Origin: JAWODU01 sp046483125
Lineage (GTDB): Bacteria; Verrucomicrobiota; Kiritimatiellia; UBA8416; JAWODU01
Length of the DNA: 47,444 bases
Assembly: GCA_046483125.1 (NCBI GenBank)
Contig: JAWODU010000092.1
Span: 1 to 47,444 of the forward strand
Direction of reading: 5' to 3'
How positions within the stretch are numbered: the first letter of the stretch is position 1; the number at the start of each line of letters is the position of its first letter. The position numbers were made by a program, and so were the translations under genes. The notes beneath the pieces were generated by a model, which worked only from the letters and a program-made list of their open reading frames with translations, made no database searches and was not told the DNA's origin. This document shows positions 24,188 through 33,419 of this stretch, one piece after another.

Positions 24188-25247
24188 TCGAAAAACAAGA
24201 CTGCGAAATGCCGCGGTCACGGCTGTGGGATTCATGGCTGTGGGGCTGCTGCTTTTCAATGCCGGCTGTGGGCGATCGGAATCGCCGCCGCCCGACGACT
24301 CGAAAACAGAATCCTCATCGTCTTCAGTTGAGGCATTCGAGCCCGCGGAAAGCGTCTCCATGTCCCCCGCGGCGAAGCCGAAAACCCCCGCGCTGGACGT
24401 GCCGGAAGATGCGCCCGTACTTAGCGATGTATATCCGACTTTGACAAGCGGCGCACTGCGGCTGGCCCGGTTGACCGAACTGCCGGACAACGTTCTCCTG
24501 CAAGCCGAGGGCATGTCCATTACGGAAGGCGACTTAAAGGAGGAACTGGCCCAGGTGCCCGCGGAAACGCGCGAAGAAATACGCGAGAACGCGTTCTTCC
24601 TCCTTAAACAACAAGCGACGATGGAACTGCTCACGGCCCTGGCGCAACGGCGAACTGGGGACGCGTCCCTGCCGCAGGATCGGTTGCTACAGCGCTATTT
24701 CGAGAACATCACGCGCAGTGTCAGCGTGACGGACGCGGATATCGCAACGTTCTACGAAGAGAACGCCAGCCTCATGGGCAACGCTTCACTGGAACAGATG
24801 AAACCGCGCATCCGCGAGCATCTGCGACAGCAGAAGCAACAGGAAACAGTCGAAGAACATATCGCGGCGCTTGGAAGCGAAATGACGATTGCCCTGGACG
24901 GGGACTGGGTCAGGGAGCAGGCCGCGCTGGCCATGGACAACCCGGTCGACAAGGCCCGCGCAAGCGGCAAGCCGACCTTCGTCAACTTCGGCGCGAGGGG
25001 TTGCCGCCCCTGCGACATGATGATACCGATCCGCGAGGAAATCAGGCGCGAGTACGAGGGACGTCTGAATGTCGTTTTCGTGCATGTCAACCAGGACCGC
25101 ATGCTGGCCTCGCGTTATGGGGTTCGCGGCATTCCGCATCTCGTGTTTTTCGATGAGGAAGGAAAACAGGTTCACACGCATACAGGATTCATGCCCAGGG
25201 AACAGATTGAAAAATGGATTAAGAAAATCGGGGTGAGCGACGCATGA
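24171..25247 (+). CDS. Lipoprotein with SurA-like region and C-terminal thioredoxin domain
   Basis: A 358-residue protein with a lipoprotein signal ending LFNAGC (Cys33), a Ser/Pro/Glu-rich linker, then a SurA-N-like helical region (LLQAEGMSITEGDLKEELAQ near 110, followed by Gln/Glu-rich helices to about 230). The C-terminal third is a thioredoxin domain with CRPC at 278-281 and cis-Pro322 (GVRGIPHLVFF). The combination suggests a membrane-tethered chaperone-redox protein acting on thiols in the periplasm. GGAGG lies seven bases before the ATG. It ends in a four-base overlap (ATGA) with the ArsF-family gene, which places it inside the same translationally coupled unit and argues for a role in organoarsenical handling. 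Confidence 0.85.
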   Translation: MKKTNNRKTRLRNAAVTAVGFMAVGLLLFNAGCGRSESPPPDDSKTESSSSSVEAFEPAESVSMSPAAKPKTPALDVPEDAPVLSDVYPTLTSGALRLARLTELPDNVLLQAEGMSITEGDLKEELAQVPAETREEIRENAFFLLKQQATMELLTALAQRRTGDASLPQDRLLQRYFENITRSVSVTDADIATFYEENASLMGNASLEQMKPRIREHLRQQKQQETVEEHIAALGSEMTIALDGDWVREQAALAMDNPVDKARASGKPTFVNFGARGCRPCDMMIPIREEIRREYEGRLNVVFVHVNQDRMLASRYGVRGIPHLVFFDEEGKQVHTHTGFMPREQIEKWIKKIGVSDA

Positions 25248-25732
25248 CCAACACCGAACGAATCAAGCTCTGGACATCCCGTTTTCTGCTGGGCTTTATC
25301 CTGGTCACAATCGGGTTTGCCGCCGGACGGCGGACGGCCCCCGCCCCGCCGCCGGCCAATACCGTTCAACGGGAGGAGGCGGCGGACAAGGTGATTGTGT
25401 ACGCCGCACACATGACGTTTCGCTGTCCGGAATGCACGCAGATCGAATGGCTTGCCAGGGAATTGATAGACGCCGAATTCGCGGCAGAACAGGCTGACGG
25501 ACGTTTGGAGTTCCGCACGGTGGATTACATGCGCGACACCGCCTTTGCACGGAAATACAACATCTCTTCCAGCACCATTGTCGTGGTCCGGGTGGAAGAC
25601 GGCGAAGAGCAGGACTTCCAGCGGCTGGATGAGGTCTGGACGAAGACCCGCGACCGCGAAGAGTATTTCGCCTATGTGCGGAGTGCGATCCGCAAGAGCC
25701 TCGATAATCTTGAATCGGAGCAGGACGCATGA
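25244..25732 (+). CDS. arsF: ArsF-family protein (nitrophenyl-arsenical reductase subunit type)
   Basis: A 162-residue protein with one N-terminal membrane anchor (about residues 12-27) and a thioredoxin-like domain: VIVYAAHMTFRCPECTQIEW with Cys61 and Cys64, and a Ser-rich strand NISSSTIVVVRVEDGEE. This is the pattern of the ArsF family, described with ArsE and ArsG in nitroaromatic arsenical reduction and efflux. The usual cis-Pro is replaced by SSST, as the family seems to allow. The domain should be periplasmic. It overlaps both neighbours by four bases (ATGA at each end), so lipoprotein, ArsF and ArsG are made together. The reductase role in this organism is inferred from the family. Confidence 0.82.
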   Translation: MTNTERIKLWTSRFLLGFILVTIGFAAGRRTAPAPPPANTVQREEAADKVIVYAAHMTFRCPECTQIEWLARELIDAEFAAEQADGRLEFRTVDYMRDTAFARKYNISSSTIVVVRVEDGEEQDFQRLDEVWTKTRDREEYFAYVRSAIRKSLDNLESEQDA

Positions 25733-26424
25733 CCTGGCTGACGATCGCAACTGCGCTCTGGTTTGGCATTCTGACATCTATCAGCCCGTGTCCGCTGGCA
25801 ACGAACATCGCCGCGATCAGCTTCATTGCGCGCAAGGTTGAAAAAATGCGCGCGGTGCTGTTGTCGGGGCTCTTGTACGCCGCCGGCCGAACGGTCGCAT
25901 ACCTTGTACTTGGAGCGATTATCATGGCCGGCCTGTTGGCCAGCGGGGAAATCGCGCTCTTTCTGCAGAAATACCTCAATCAGGTCCTCGGCCCCGTGCT
26001 GATCCTGGTCGGGATGCTGTTGTTGGGGCTGATCGGCTCGACGGCCTCGGTCACACTGGTTGGCGCTGGTGTGCAGAATCGCGCTTCCAAGGGGGGAATC
26101 GGATGGGCACTGCTTCTGGGTATGCTGTTTGCCTTATCTTTCTGCCCTGTTTCCGCCGGACTTTTCTTCGGTGTTCTGATTCCCTTGTCCGCTGCCAATG
26201 AATCCATGGTGATTCTTCCGCTGGTTTACGGCATCGGCACGGCCACGCCGGTAATCGTGTTTGCCATTCTGATTGCTTTCGCATCGCAGCGCCTGGGCAG
26301 TGCCTTCAATCGGCTGACGCAAATTGAGCGCTGGGTTCGGCTTATCACGGGTGTCATTTTTGTCGTGGTCGGCATCTACTACAGCCTGCTGTACGTGTAC
26401 GAATTGCCGATCAAGTTCTGGTAG
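25729..26424 (+). CDS. arsG: ArsG-family transporter (CcdA/DsbD-like membrane protein)
   Basis: A 231-residue membrane protein with six hydrophobic segments and the two-repeat Cys-Pro pattern of the LysE/CcdA group: ISPCPLATNIAAISFI (Cys21) and LSFCPVSAGLFFGVL (about Cys139). Family knowledge assigns ArsG to efflux of aromatic arsenicals; the CcdA-like Cys pair also fits transfer of reducing power across the membrane to the thioredoxin-like proteins encoded just upstream. The two ideas are not distinguished by sequence. It is the last gene of the unit and is followed by a 156-base gap with the promoter of the second arsR. Confidence 0.82.
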   Translation: MTWLTIATALWFGILTSISPCPLATNIAAISFIARKVEKMRAVLLSGLLYAAGRTVAYLVLGAIIMAGLLASGEIALFLQKYLNQVLGPVLILVGMLLLGLIGSTASVTLVGAGVQNRASKGGIGWALLLGMLFALSFCPVSAGLFFGVLIPLSAANESMVILPLVYGIGTATPVIVFAILIAFASQRLGSAFNRLTQIERWVRLITGVIFVVVGIYYSLLYVYELPIKFW

Positions 26425-26524
26425 GGCGGAAGAGGAGGTACAGCATGTATTCGGCCATCGGCCTCGAATGTTTCGCGATGCCAGGACACGCGGGCGATTC
26501 GTCTGCTCGTCTCCTCTTTTCCAG

Positions 26525-26569
26525 TTGACGGGTAGCCTTCATGTCTGTCATAGTTCGCCATGTAACGAA
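26525..26569 (+). promoter_or_regulatory. Promoter and candidate operator of the second arsR
   Basis: TTGACG (26525-26530) and CATAGT (26549-26554) are spaced by 18 bases. Immediately downstream, TTCG (26554-26557) and CGAA (26566-26569) form inverted half-sites eight bases apart, a possible ArsR operator unlike the ATGCGCAT palindrome of the first arsR. A GGAGG ribosome site at 26572-26576 serves the ATG at 26581. Confidence 0.5.
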
Positions 26570-26580
26570 ATGGAGGCACC

Positions 26581-26943
26581 ATGTTCGAGTTCATGAACGT
26601 GATTAAGGCGCTTGCCGACAATAACCGGGTCAGAATTCTATGTGTGCTCGCAGGTCAGGAGCTGTGTGCATGTCAGATTATCGAGATGCTGGGTCTGGCC
26701 CCCTCTACGGTTTCCAAGCACCTGTCCATCCTGCGGCAGGCGCGCCTCGTGGATGACCGCAAGGAGGGGCGCTGGATGTATTACCGTCGCCCGGATCGGC
26801 CCGGCCCTTTGGTGAAACAGGTTTTGAAACTGATTGAGAATGCGCTCGCCGATGACGAACACGTTCAAGCGGATCAGAAGCATGTCGATAAAATTCTCTG
26901 CATCAAGAAGGAGGAGTTGTGCCAAACGCGAAAGAAAAGCTGA
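26581..26943 (+). CDS. arsR: ArsR-family metalloregulator (second ars unit)
   Basis: A 120-residue winged-helix repressor. The metal site motif is ELCACQI with Cys29 and Cys31; the recognition region reads LAPSTVSKHLSILRQARLV and the wing DRKEGRWMYYRR. A C-terminal extension carries two more Cys (ILCIKKEELCQ) that might add a third thiol ligand. The ATG at 26581 is fixed by GGAGG. It is only distantly similar to the first ArsR and has a different upstream operator, so the two units are probably controlled separately. It overlaps the arsC start by 25 bases. Confidence 0.93.
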   Translation: MFEFMNVIKALADNNRVRILCVLAGQELCACQIIEMLGLAPSTVSKHLSILRQARLVDDRKEGRWMYYRRPDRPGPLVKQVLKLIENALADDEHVQADQKHVDKILCIKKEELCQTRKKS

Positions 26944-27380
26944 AGATACTGTTTCTGTGTACCGGGAATTCCTGTCGCAGCCAGATGGCCGAAGGCTGGG
27001 CTCGTGAGTTCAAGGGAGATGTTATGGAAGCTTATTCCGCCGGCATCGAAACACACGGGCTGAACCCCAACGCGGTCAAGGTAATGACCGAGGCCGGAGT
27101 GGATCTTTCCGGGCAGAGATCGAAAACCGTGGATGATGTTGACAGTGTTGATTTCGATTATGTTGTAACTGTCTGCGGCCATGCAAACGAGACCTGCCCG
27201 ATGTGGTTGAAGGGTAAGTCGAAGGTTGTTCATGTGGGCTTTGACGACCCTCCGAAGTTAGCGCAGGACGCGAAGAGCGAGGAGGAAGCACTGGGGCACT
27301 ATCGGCGCGTGCGCGATGAAATCCGGGCTTTCGTCGAGTCATTGCCTGACGCACTGGAACCAGGAGGAGAACAAGTATGA
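26919..27380 (+). CDS. arsC: Arsenate reductase, thioredoxin-coupled (LMW-phosphatase fold)
   Basis: A 153-residue enzyme that reduces As(V) to As(III). The P-loop is C14-TGNSCRS with Cys14 as nucleophile; the two relay cysteines are Cys86 and Cys93 (VCGHANETCP), and the general acid lies in FDDPP (Asp110). This matches the S. aureus pI258 type regenerated by thioredoxin. The start is a GTG at 26919 with GGAGG close upstream, overlapping the end of arsR, so the two are coupled. The stop overlaps arsM by four bases. The small cytoplasmic thioredoxin at 23203 or a housekeeping thioredoxin could reduce it. Confidence 0.95.
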   Translation: MPNAKEKLKILFLCTGNSCRSQMAEGWAREFKGDVMEAYSAGIETHGLNPNAVKVMTEAGVDLSGQRSKTVDDVDSVDFDYVVTVCGHANETCPMWLKGKSKVVHVGFDDPPKLAQDAKSEEEALGHYRRVRDEIRAFVESLPDALEPGGEQV

Positions 27381-28231
27381 GCGCGACAAGCAAAGATACG
27401 ATTCGTGAAGTCGTTCGGGATCGATATGGGGAGATTGCACGCGGCCAATCCGCGGGCTGCTGCAGCACGCCGAGCTGCTGCTCGACGACCGGCGCGGCGG
27501 AGGCGTCCGCCAGGCTGGGTTACTCAGCAGAGGATCTTGCCGCCCTGCCTGAGGGAGCGGACATGGGGCTGGGATGCGGCAATCCGCAAGCGATTGCACA
27601 ACTGAAGACAGGCGAGGTGGTTCTGGATCTGGGAAGCGGGGGTGGACTAGATTGCTTTCTGGCGGCGCGACAGGTGGGCACCGAGGGACATGTGATTGGC
27701 GTGGACATGACGCCCGACATGGTAAGCAAAGCGCGAAAGGCAGCGGAGGAAGGCGGTTACGGGAACGTCGAGTTCCGGCTTGGCGAAATCGAGCACCTGC
27801 CGGCGGCGGACAACTCCGTGGACGTGATTTTTTCGAACTGCGTCATCAATCTGTCGCCGGACAAGCCGCAGGTATTCAGGGATGCCTTCCGGGTTCTGAA
27901 GCCCGGGGGCCGACTGGCGGTCTCCGACGTGGTCGCCACGCGTGAACTGCCCGAATCGTTGAAGCGCAATCTGGACCAGCACGCCGGCTGTGTAGCCGGC
28001 GCGGCCCTTGTATCGGAAGTCGAAGCGATGCTGAACGCGGCCGATTTCGGCGAAATCTCTATAACCGTGAAGGAAGCAAGCCGCGAATTCATCAAAGACT
28101 GGTTCCCGGGCACTGGCATCGAAGCATATGTCGCCTCCGCTAATATCGAGGCGAAGAAGGCCGCCCCCGACGCGGTGCATCGGGAAAGAAAGGCTGGCGA
28201 TCTTTTAACGTGTACAGACGGACTGTCGTAA
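27377..28231 (+). CDS. arsM: Arsenite S-adenosylmethionine methyltransferase
   Basis: A 284-residue class I methyltransferase converting As(III) to methylated arsenicals. The SAM-binding motif is VVLDLGSGGGLDCFLAA (about 81-97). The conserved As-binding cysteines are present as Cys67 (GLGCGNP), Cys155 (SNCVINLS) and Cys205 (HAGCVAG), the spacing expected for ArsM. An extra CC-x4-CC pattern at residues 28-35 (GCCSTPSCCS) is common in the family. Its product MAs(III) is a plausible substrate of the ArsP-like permease at 21569, linking the two units. It overlaps arsC by four bases, and GGAGGAGA precedes the ATG. Confidence 0.96.
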   Translation: MSATSKDTIREVVRDRYGEIARGQSAGCCSTPSCCSTTGAAEASARLGYSAEDLAALPEGADMGLGCGNPQAIAQLKTGEVVLDLGSGGGLDCFLAARQVGTEGHVIGVDMTPDMVSKARKAAEEGGYGNVEFRLGEIEHLPAADNSVDVIFSNCVINLSPDKPQVFRDAFRVLKPGGRLAVSDVVATRELPESLKRNLDQHAGCVAGAALVSEVEAMLNAADFGEISITVKEASREFIKDWFPGTGIEAYVASANIEAKKAAPDAVHRERKAGDLLTCTDGLS

Positions 28232-28250
28232 ACACGAAAGGAGATAGGCC

Positions 28251-29468
<1,218 letters not shown>

Positions 29469-29479
29469 GCGAGTTTTTC

Positions 29480-29723
29480 TACTGCGATCAAAAGACCCGG
29501 TTTCTATAAAAGCTTCATTCGCCGGTCCTCCCCGGAGGAGATTCCTTCCCTGCATATGTTCCGGCACCGGCAGGCCCGCGGCGTCTATCAGCGTCGGCGC
29601 CACGTCAATCAGAGACGCAATCCCGGAGCCGGAATATGAAGGGTTCGAGACAACAAAAGGAACGCGTATCGACTCCTTGATCAGCTGGTCGCATGTTATC
29701 AGGATAATATTGGGTCGAGTCAT
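29480..29723 (-). pseudogene. Internally deleted sulfatase gene
   Basis: The frame from the ATG at 29723 begins MTRPNIILITCDQL, the first strand and metal-binding Asp of type I sulfatases, and then jumps directly to ESIRVPFVVSNPSYSG and LIDVAPTLIDAAGLPVPEHM, which belong to the last third of such enzymes. About 300 residues including the Cys/Ser active site are missing, joined in frame. After about 29490 similarity ends and the frame runs on beneath acr3. The ATG lies two bases after the stop of the SDR gene, so this was the last gene of that operon. Confidence 0.75.
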
Positions 29724-29724
29724 G

Positions 29725-30483
29725 TCACAATGCCGGCATGACATTGCCGCCGCAGACCGGAATGTAGGCGCCTGTGATGAAGCTTGCAAGGTCGGACGCC
29801 AGAAACGCGACAACGTTGGCGATTTCCCGATCGGTGCCGCGCCGCCTGAGCGGCACCCCGTTGAGATACGATTCCGGCGTTCCCTCCCCCGGGTTGTCTT
29901 CGCTTATGGTCCAGCCCGGAGCGACCTCGTTGACGGTAATGTTGTGCCGGCCGATTTCCCCGGCAAGTGTCCGCAGTAAACGGTCCATCCCCCCTTTGCC
30001 GGATACGTAAGCAGACTGACCCGGCCAGCACTGCATCGTGCATTCCGTGTTGACGCCGATCACACGCCCCCACCCCGCTTCGATCATGGCCGGCACGAAC
30101 GCCTTGGCCATGAGCACGTTCTGCATCACGCAGGAACGGAACTGGCTTTCGTAGTCGGCTTCGTCCTGTTCCAGCACGGTTTTCCACCCGTACTGAATGA
30201 CGGCGTTGTTGACGATAATACCGGGAGGGCCTAGGGCCCGGGTTACCTTCTCGCGCATGCGATGGATATCGGACTTTGAGGTTATGTCCGCCTGGACCGC
30301 AACGTGTTTTCTGCCTTCGGCTTCCAGTTCAGCCGCAAGTTCCCCGGCTTTGTCGGAGTTACTGCGGTAATGAACGGCAACGTCCGCGCCGGCTTCGGCC
30401 AGTGTGCGCACCATGGTGCGGCCGAGCTGGCCTGTCGCGCCCGTTACCAGGGCGGTTTTACCCGTGAGATCTATCTTGAGCAT
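29725..30483 (-). CDS. SDR-family oxidoreductase
   Basis: A 252-residue short-chain dehydrogenase/reductase. It has the cofactor motif TGATGQLG (14-21), the NNAVIQYG motif (92-99) in place of NNAG, and the active-site YVSGK with Tyr159 and Lys163. The catalytic Ser, expected 13 residues before Tyr, appears as Thr146 (GVNTECTMQ), so activity may be altered, though Thr could serve. The C-terminus closes with ITGAYIPVCGGNV, typical of sugar-acid and keto-sugar SDRs. It sits between a repeat block and the sulfatase remnant, in what looks like a decaying polysaccharide-degradation operon. Confidence 0.88.
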   Translation of the reverse strand: MLKIDLTGKTALVTGATGQLGRTMVRTLAEAGADVAVHYRSNSDKAGELAAELEAEGRKHVAVQADITSKSDIHRMREKVTRALGPPGIIVNNAVIQYGWKTVLEQDEADYESQFRSCVMQNVLMAKAFVPAMIEAGWGRVIGVNTECTMQCWPGQSAYVSGKGGMDRLLRTLAGEIGRHNITVNEVAPGWTISEDNPGEGTPESYLNGVPLRRRGTDREIANVVAFLASDLASFITGAYIPVCGGNVMPAL

Positions 30484-30896
30484 GGCAATGTCCCTTTTTC
30501 TGGTTTTGTCGCTTGCGAGCCGGGGTCTTTAACGGCCCGGCTTCTGCACTTCTCCCCGCGCCACGCAGGCCCGGGCGCGGCGGAGCGGACGGATTGATCT
30601 TGTCTAAACATCTTCTCCCCTCCCATCTTAATCCCAATCTTAATCTTTATCTCCCGCTCTTAGTCCACCCGCTTAGTCGCTACCCTTTCCGCCGCCGCGG
30701 CGGACAGTTACACTTAGTCGCTTAACTTAACCGATTCCTGCTCAACAACTACGGATAAAGCGGGTCGACTAAGCGTAACCGACTAAGTGTCGCGACTAAG
30801 TCTATGGACTAAGTGTCCCTCTCCTCCCATCTTAATCCCAATCTTAATCTTTCCCTCCGTCATCCGTCGTCCGTCCTCTGCCCTCTGTCCACTGTT
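30484..30896. repeat. TTAATC-type repeat block (family B) between two SDR genes
   Basis: Two near-identical stretches, 30613-30648 and 30822-30857, share CTCCCATCTTAATCCCAATC followed by TTAATCTTT. Between them the motif CTTAGTC or its complement GACTAAG occurs at least six times (30658-30810), partly as inverted pairs such as ACTTAGTCGC and GCGACTAAGT. No gene is present. The block interrupts the minus-strand operon between the broken and the intact SDR gene. Confidence 0.75.
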
Positions 30897-31169
30897 CTAC
30901 CCCAGTGCCGAGTTGGCGCCGTCGACGCGGATTGTAATACCACTGCAATATCGTCCGGTCGTCGCGGCAAACCGGCACGCTTCGCCGATATCGCGGGGTT
31001 GTCCCAGTCTGTTCATGGGAATCCGCTCGGGAATTGCCGCCTTGCCTTCTTCGGACAGGTCGGCGATCGCGATCCTGGATCCGTGATCCGCAAACACTTC
31101 CCCGATGCCGAACCCTATGCCCTGTCCCCCTCCCGTAATGACAACAACCTGTTCTTTTTGTAAGTTCAT
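30897..31169 (-). pseudogene. Internally deleted SDR gene
   Basis: Ninety codons. The first 43 residues are an SDR N-terminus (VVVITGGGQGIGFGIGEVFA, then IAIADLSEEG). The rest is an SDR C-terminus (RIPMNRLGQPRDIGEACRFA, then TGRYCSGITIRVDGANSALG). The middle ~155 residues with NNAG and the Ser-Tyr-Lys site are gone, with an in-frame join near KAAIPE. It cannot be an active enzyme. It follows the beta-helix gene by 34 bases. Confidence 0.8.
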
Positions 31170-31203
31170 TCTCCTGTTCCTTCAGCGTCCCCGAGATGTT
31201 TCT

Positions 31204-33288
31204 TCAGTCCCTCCGTGACTTCGGCCTGGGGCCGACGCCCCGCATGTCGATGGGCCGGAAACCGAGCCTGAAAGCTGGTGAATCCGAGGCCAGACGGAAA
31301 TCGCGCCCGGCGATGTTCCTGAATCCGGGATCGGCCGCAATCGAACTGCGGTCGTACCCCAGTTCGCGCCATCTCCTGAACGAGACTTTCACGCCGCTGG
31401 CGTCTTCGAACACCACTCTGTTTCCGTCCACGTCGAAGAAAAGGTTCAGTTCACTCCGGTGACGGCGGTCTTCGAACCTGTAAGCGTAACCGGTGGAAAA
31501 CATGGGAACACCCCTGCCGACAAATATGTTCCTGAGAAAGGTAAACCCCGTATGGTCCTCACCCCTCGAGAAAGTTGCCGCCGATTTGCCGCCGAAGGCG
31601 AAAATATTGTTCGTTATCATATTCTCACGCCCGTAATGCTGGTGAAAAGCTTCACGGTCCGCGTCACAGCAGATGTTGTTTTCTATCAGGATGTGGCTTG
31701 AGCCCTCGTCCGGGTATATACACCAGCCGCCGTAATGGGCGCTTCGTACGTCGTGAATGAGATTATTCCGAAGTACGGTGCCCGGCTGTACGCCAAGCGT
31801 GTAAATCCCTCCCATGTCCGAAAGCAGTCCCTGTCCTATGTCGTGGATATGGTTGTATTCTATTATGTTGTCGCGGGAAACGCTTTCCTGATAACCCCAT
31901 TCCCATCCGCACGATATGCCGCTGTAATAAAGATCATGGATGCGGTTGTGCGCGATTCTGACGTCGAAGGCGTGCATGCACAGCACGCCCACGGCGGAGT
32001 GAAAGACCCGGCCGCCGGCGGAAATAACGTTGTCGCTGACTACATGGGATCCCGTGCGCCGTTTTGTCACCTGCGGGTCCCGCGCGGAAGCGCCGTTTAT
32101 TTTCACTCCTCCCGCCCCCGTCTCCCGAATCTTATTGCCCGAAATGCGGATACCCCTGCACGCGTCCCCCGCCTCTATTCCATACCAGCCGACGTTTTCA
32201 ATCCGGCAGTTTTCGATGGCGCAGTGCCTTGCGCCTTCAAAGGTAATAACTCCGGGTACATCCGACGCCGCCTGGGAACTGGAGGCCGTTTGTTTCCGGT
32301 TGTGCCGGCGGCTGTGCGAAGGGGGCCGGCCCGGGTCCGAGGAACCGTAAACCTTTACGCCGTCTTCCGACGGATGCCGCCAGTCGGTATCGCGAAATGC
32401 CAGGCCTTCAAAGCGGATATTTTCCACAAGGCGGTTCTGTTCAACGTTACCGAGAAAGGCCAGGAGCTGGCACGTCCGCGGGGCCCTTATTTCGGTGGTT
32501 CGCGGCGTCTGTCCCCTGCGAGGAATGTAATAAAGCCTGCCTTCTTTCCGGTCCAGGTACCATTGACCCGGTTTTTTCAACCCCTCGAAAACATTGTCCA
32601 GATAATAGTCCGCAAGCCGGGAACCATGCGCGGCCGTCAGCGGCCCCCTGCTGGGCCTTTCCATTGTAACCAGGCCGGTGTCCGGGTCGAAAGCCGCCAG
32701 CGGAGAACGTTCCTCGATCCAGAAATGAACGTACACAACTTCCACGTCCTTGAGGTTGGCGTACTCCTTAATGTCTCCTTCCGCGCAGACGAACCTGGTG
32801 TAACCGCCCTGCCCCCACGATACCGGCGTTTCCATGCCCGGGACTTCCGCCATCCGGTAGAGTCCTTTTGCCGGCATCCTCGGGCGGGGGGCACGTTTTC
32901 CGTTCACGAAAAGACTGCGAAAGGCCCATTTCCCTTCACGCACTTCAGGAAGATCGGCAACCCAGGCCCTTTTCCCGTTTACGGTGCAGTGTTTCCATCC
33001 GGTGATTTTCCTCCCGCCGGATATGACGGGTTTTTCACCGCGATACGGTTTGAATGTGACCGGCCAGGAATCCTCCGGGCCGAATACCGCCGGCCGGTCC
33101 AGGCAATAGGTTCCCCCGCGCATATGCACGGTGACCGGACCGTCCAGCCGTCCCGTGCCCGCCATGGTGCGGATCTTTTTGACCGCGCCCTCAATCGAGG
33201 CAAGGGGGCCGTCGAAACCCCGCCCTTTGGCTTCCGGTTTCAGGCCCGAAGCGCGATTATTGCCGTTGGGAGCCATGTACAGATCCAT
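31204..33288 (-). CDS. Right-handed parallel beta-helix protein
   Basis: A 694-residue protein from the ATG at 33288, which has AAGGAAA upstream. It starts DLYMAPNGNNRASGLKPEA, the opening usual in beta-helix polysaccharide-acting proteins (DUF1565-like), continues with a beta-sandwich-like region, and from about residue 380 shows the repeating strands of a beta-helix (CAIENCRIENVGWYGIEAGD, IRISGNKIRETGAGG, NIIEYNHIHDIGQG, NNLIHDVRSAHYGGWC). Such proteins act as lyases or hydrolases on plant or algal polysaccharides. No signal peptide is visible at this start; a longer frame to 33411 adds 41 residues with a weak hydrophobic patch (PCFLFFNLTAP). A Ser/Arg/Gln-rich stretch near residue 340 looks like a low-complexity insert. 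Confidence 0.82.
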   Translation of the reverse strand: MDLYMAPNGNNRASGLKPEAKGRGFDGPLASIEGAVKKIRTMAGTGRLDGPVTVHMRGGTYCLDRPAVFGPEDSWPVTFKPYRGEKPVISGGRKITGWKHCTVNGKRAWVADLPEVREGKWAFRSLFVNGKRAPRPRMPAKGLYRMAEVPGMETPVSWGQGGYTRFVCAEGDIKEYANLKDVEVVYVHFWIEERSPLAAFDPDTGLVTMERPSRGPLTAAHGSRLADYYLDNVFEGLKKPGQWYLDRKEGRLYYIPRRGQTPRTTEIRAPRTCQLLAFLGNVEQNRLVENIRFEGLAFRDTDWRHPSEDGVKVYGSSDPGRPPSHSRRHNRKQTASSSQAASDVPGVITFEGARHCAIENCRIENVGWYGIEAGDACRGIRISGNKIRETGAGGVKINGASARDPQVTKRRTGSHVVSDNVISAGGRVFHSAVGVLCMHAFDVRIAHNRIHDLYYSGISCGWEWGYQESVSRDNIIEYNHIHDIGQGLLSDMGGIYTLGVQPGTVLRNNLIHDVRSAHYGGWCIYPDEGSSHILIENNICCDADREAFHQHYGRENMITNNIFAFGGKSAATFSRGEDHTGFTFLRNIFVGRGVPMFSTGYAYRFEDRRHRSELNLFFDVDGNRVVFEDASGVKVSFRRWRELGYDRSSIAADPGFRNIAGRDFRLASDSPAFRLGFRPIDMRGVGPRPKSRRD

Positions 33289-33419
33289 ACCTGATTTCCT
33301 TTCCCTTGCGGATGATCTCAGTTCGATAGTATTATCAGTGAACGACCGCGGGGCGGTCAAGTTGAAGAACAGAAAACACGGCAACCGGCATGCAGGGGTA
33401 ATCTTCCGCATTTAACACA

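Noticed and set aside
25980..26322. Short minus-strand frames inside the ArsG gene
   Set aside because: Shadows of a well-supported membrane protein gene.
31735..33294. Plus-strand frame of 519 codons
   Set aside because: It is the antisense shadow of the beta-helix gene, whose minus-strand product has clear repeats and a ribosome site.
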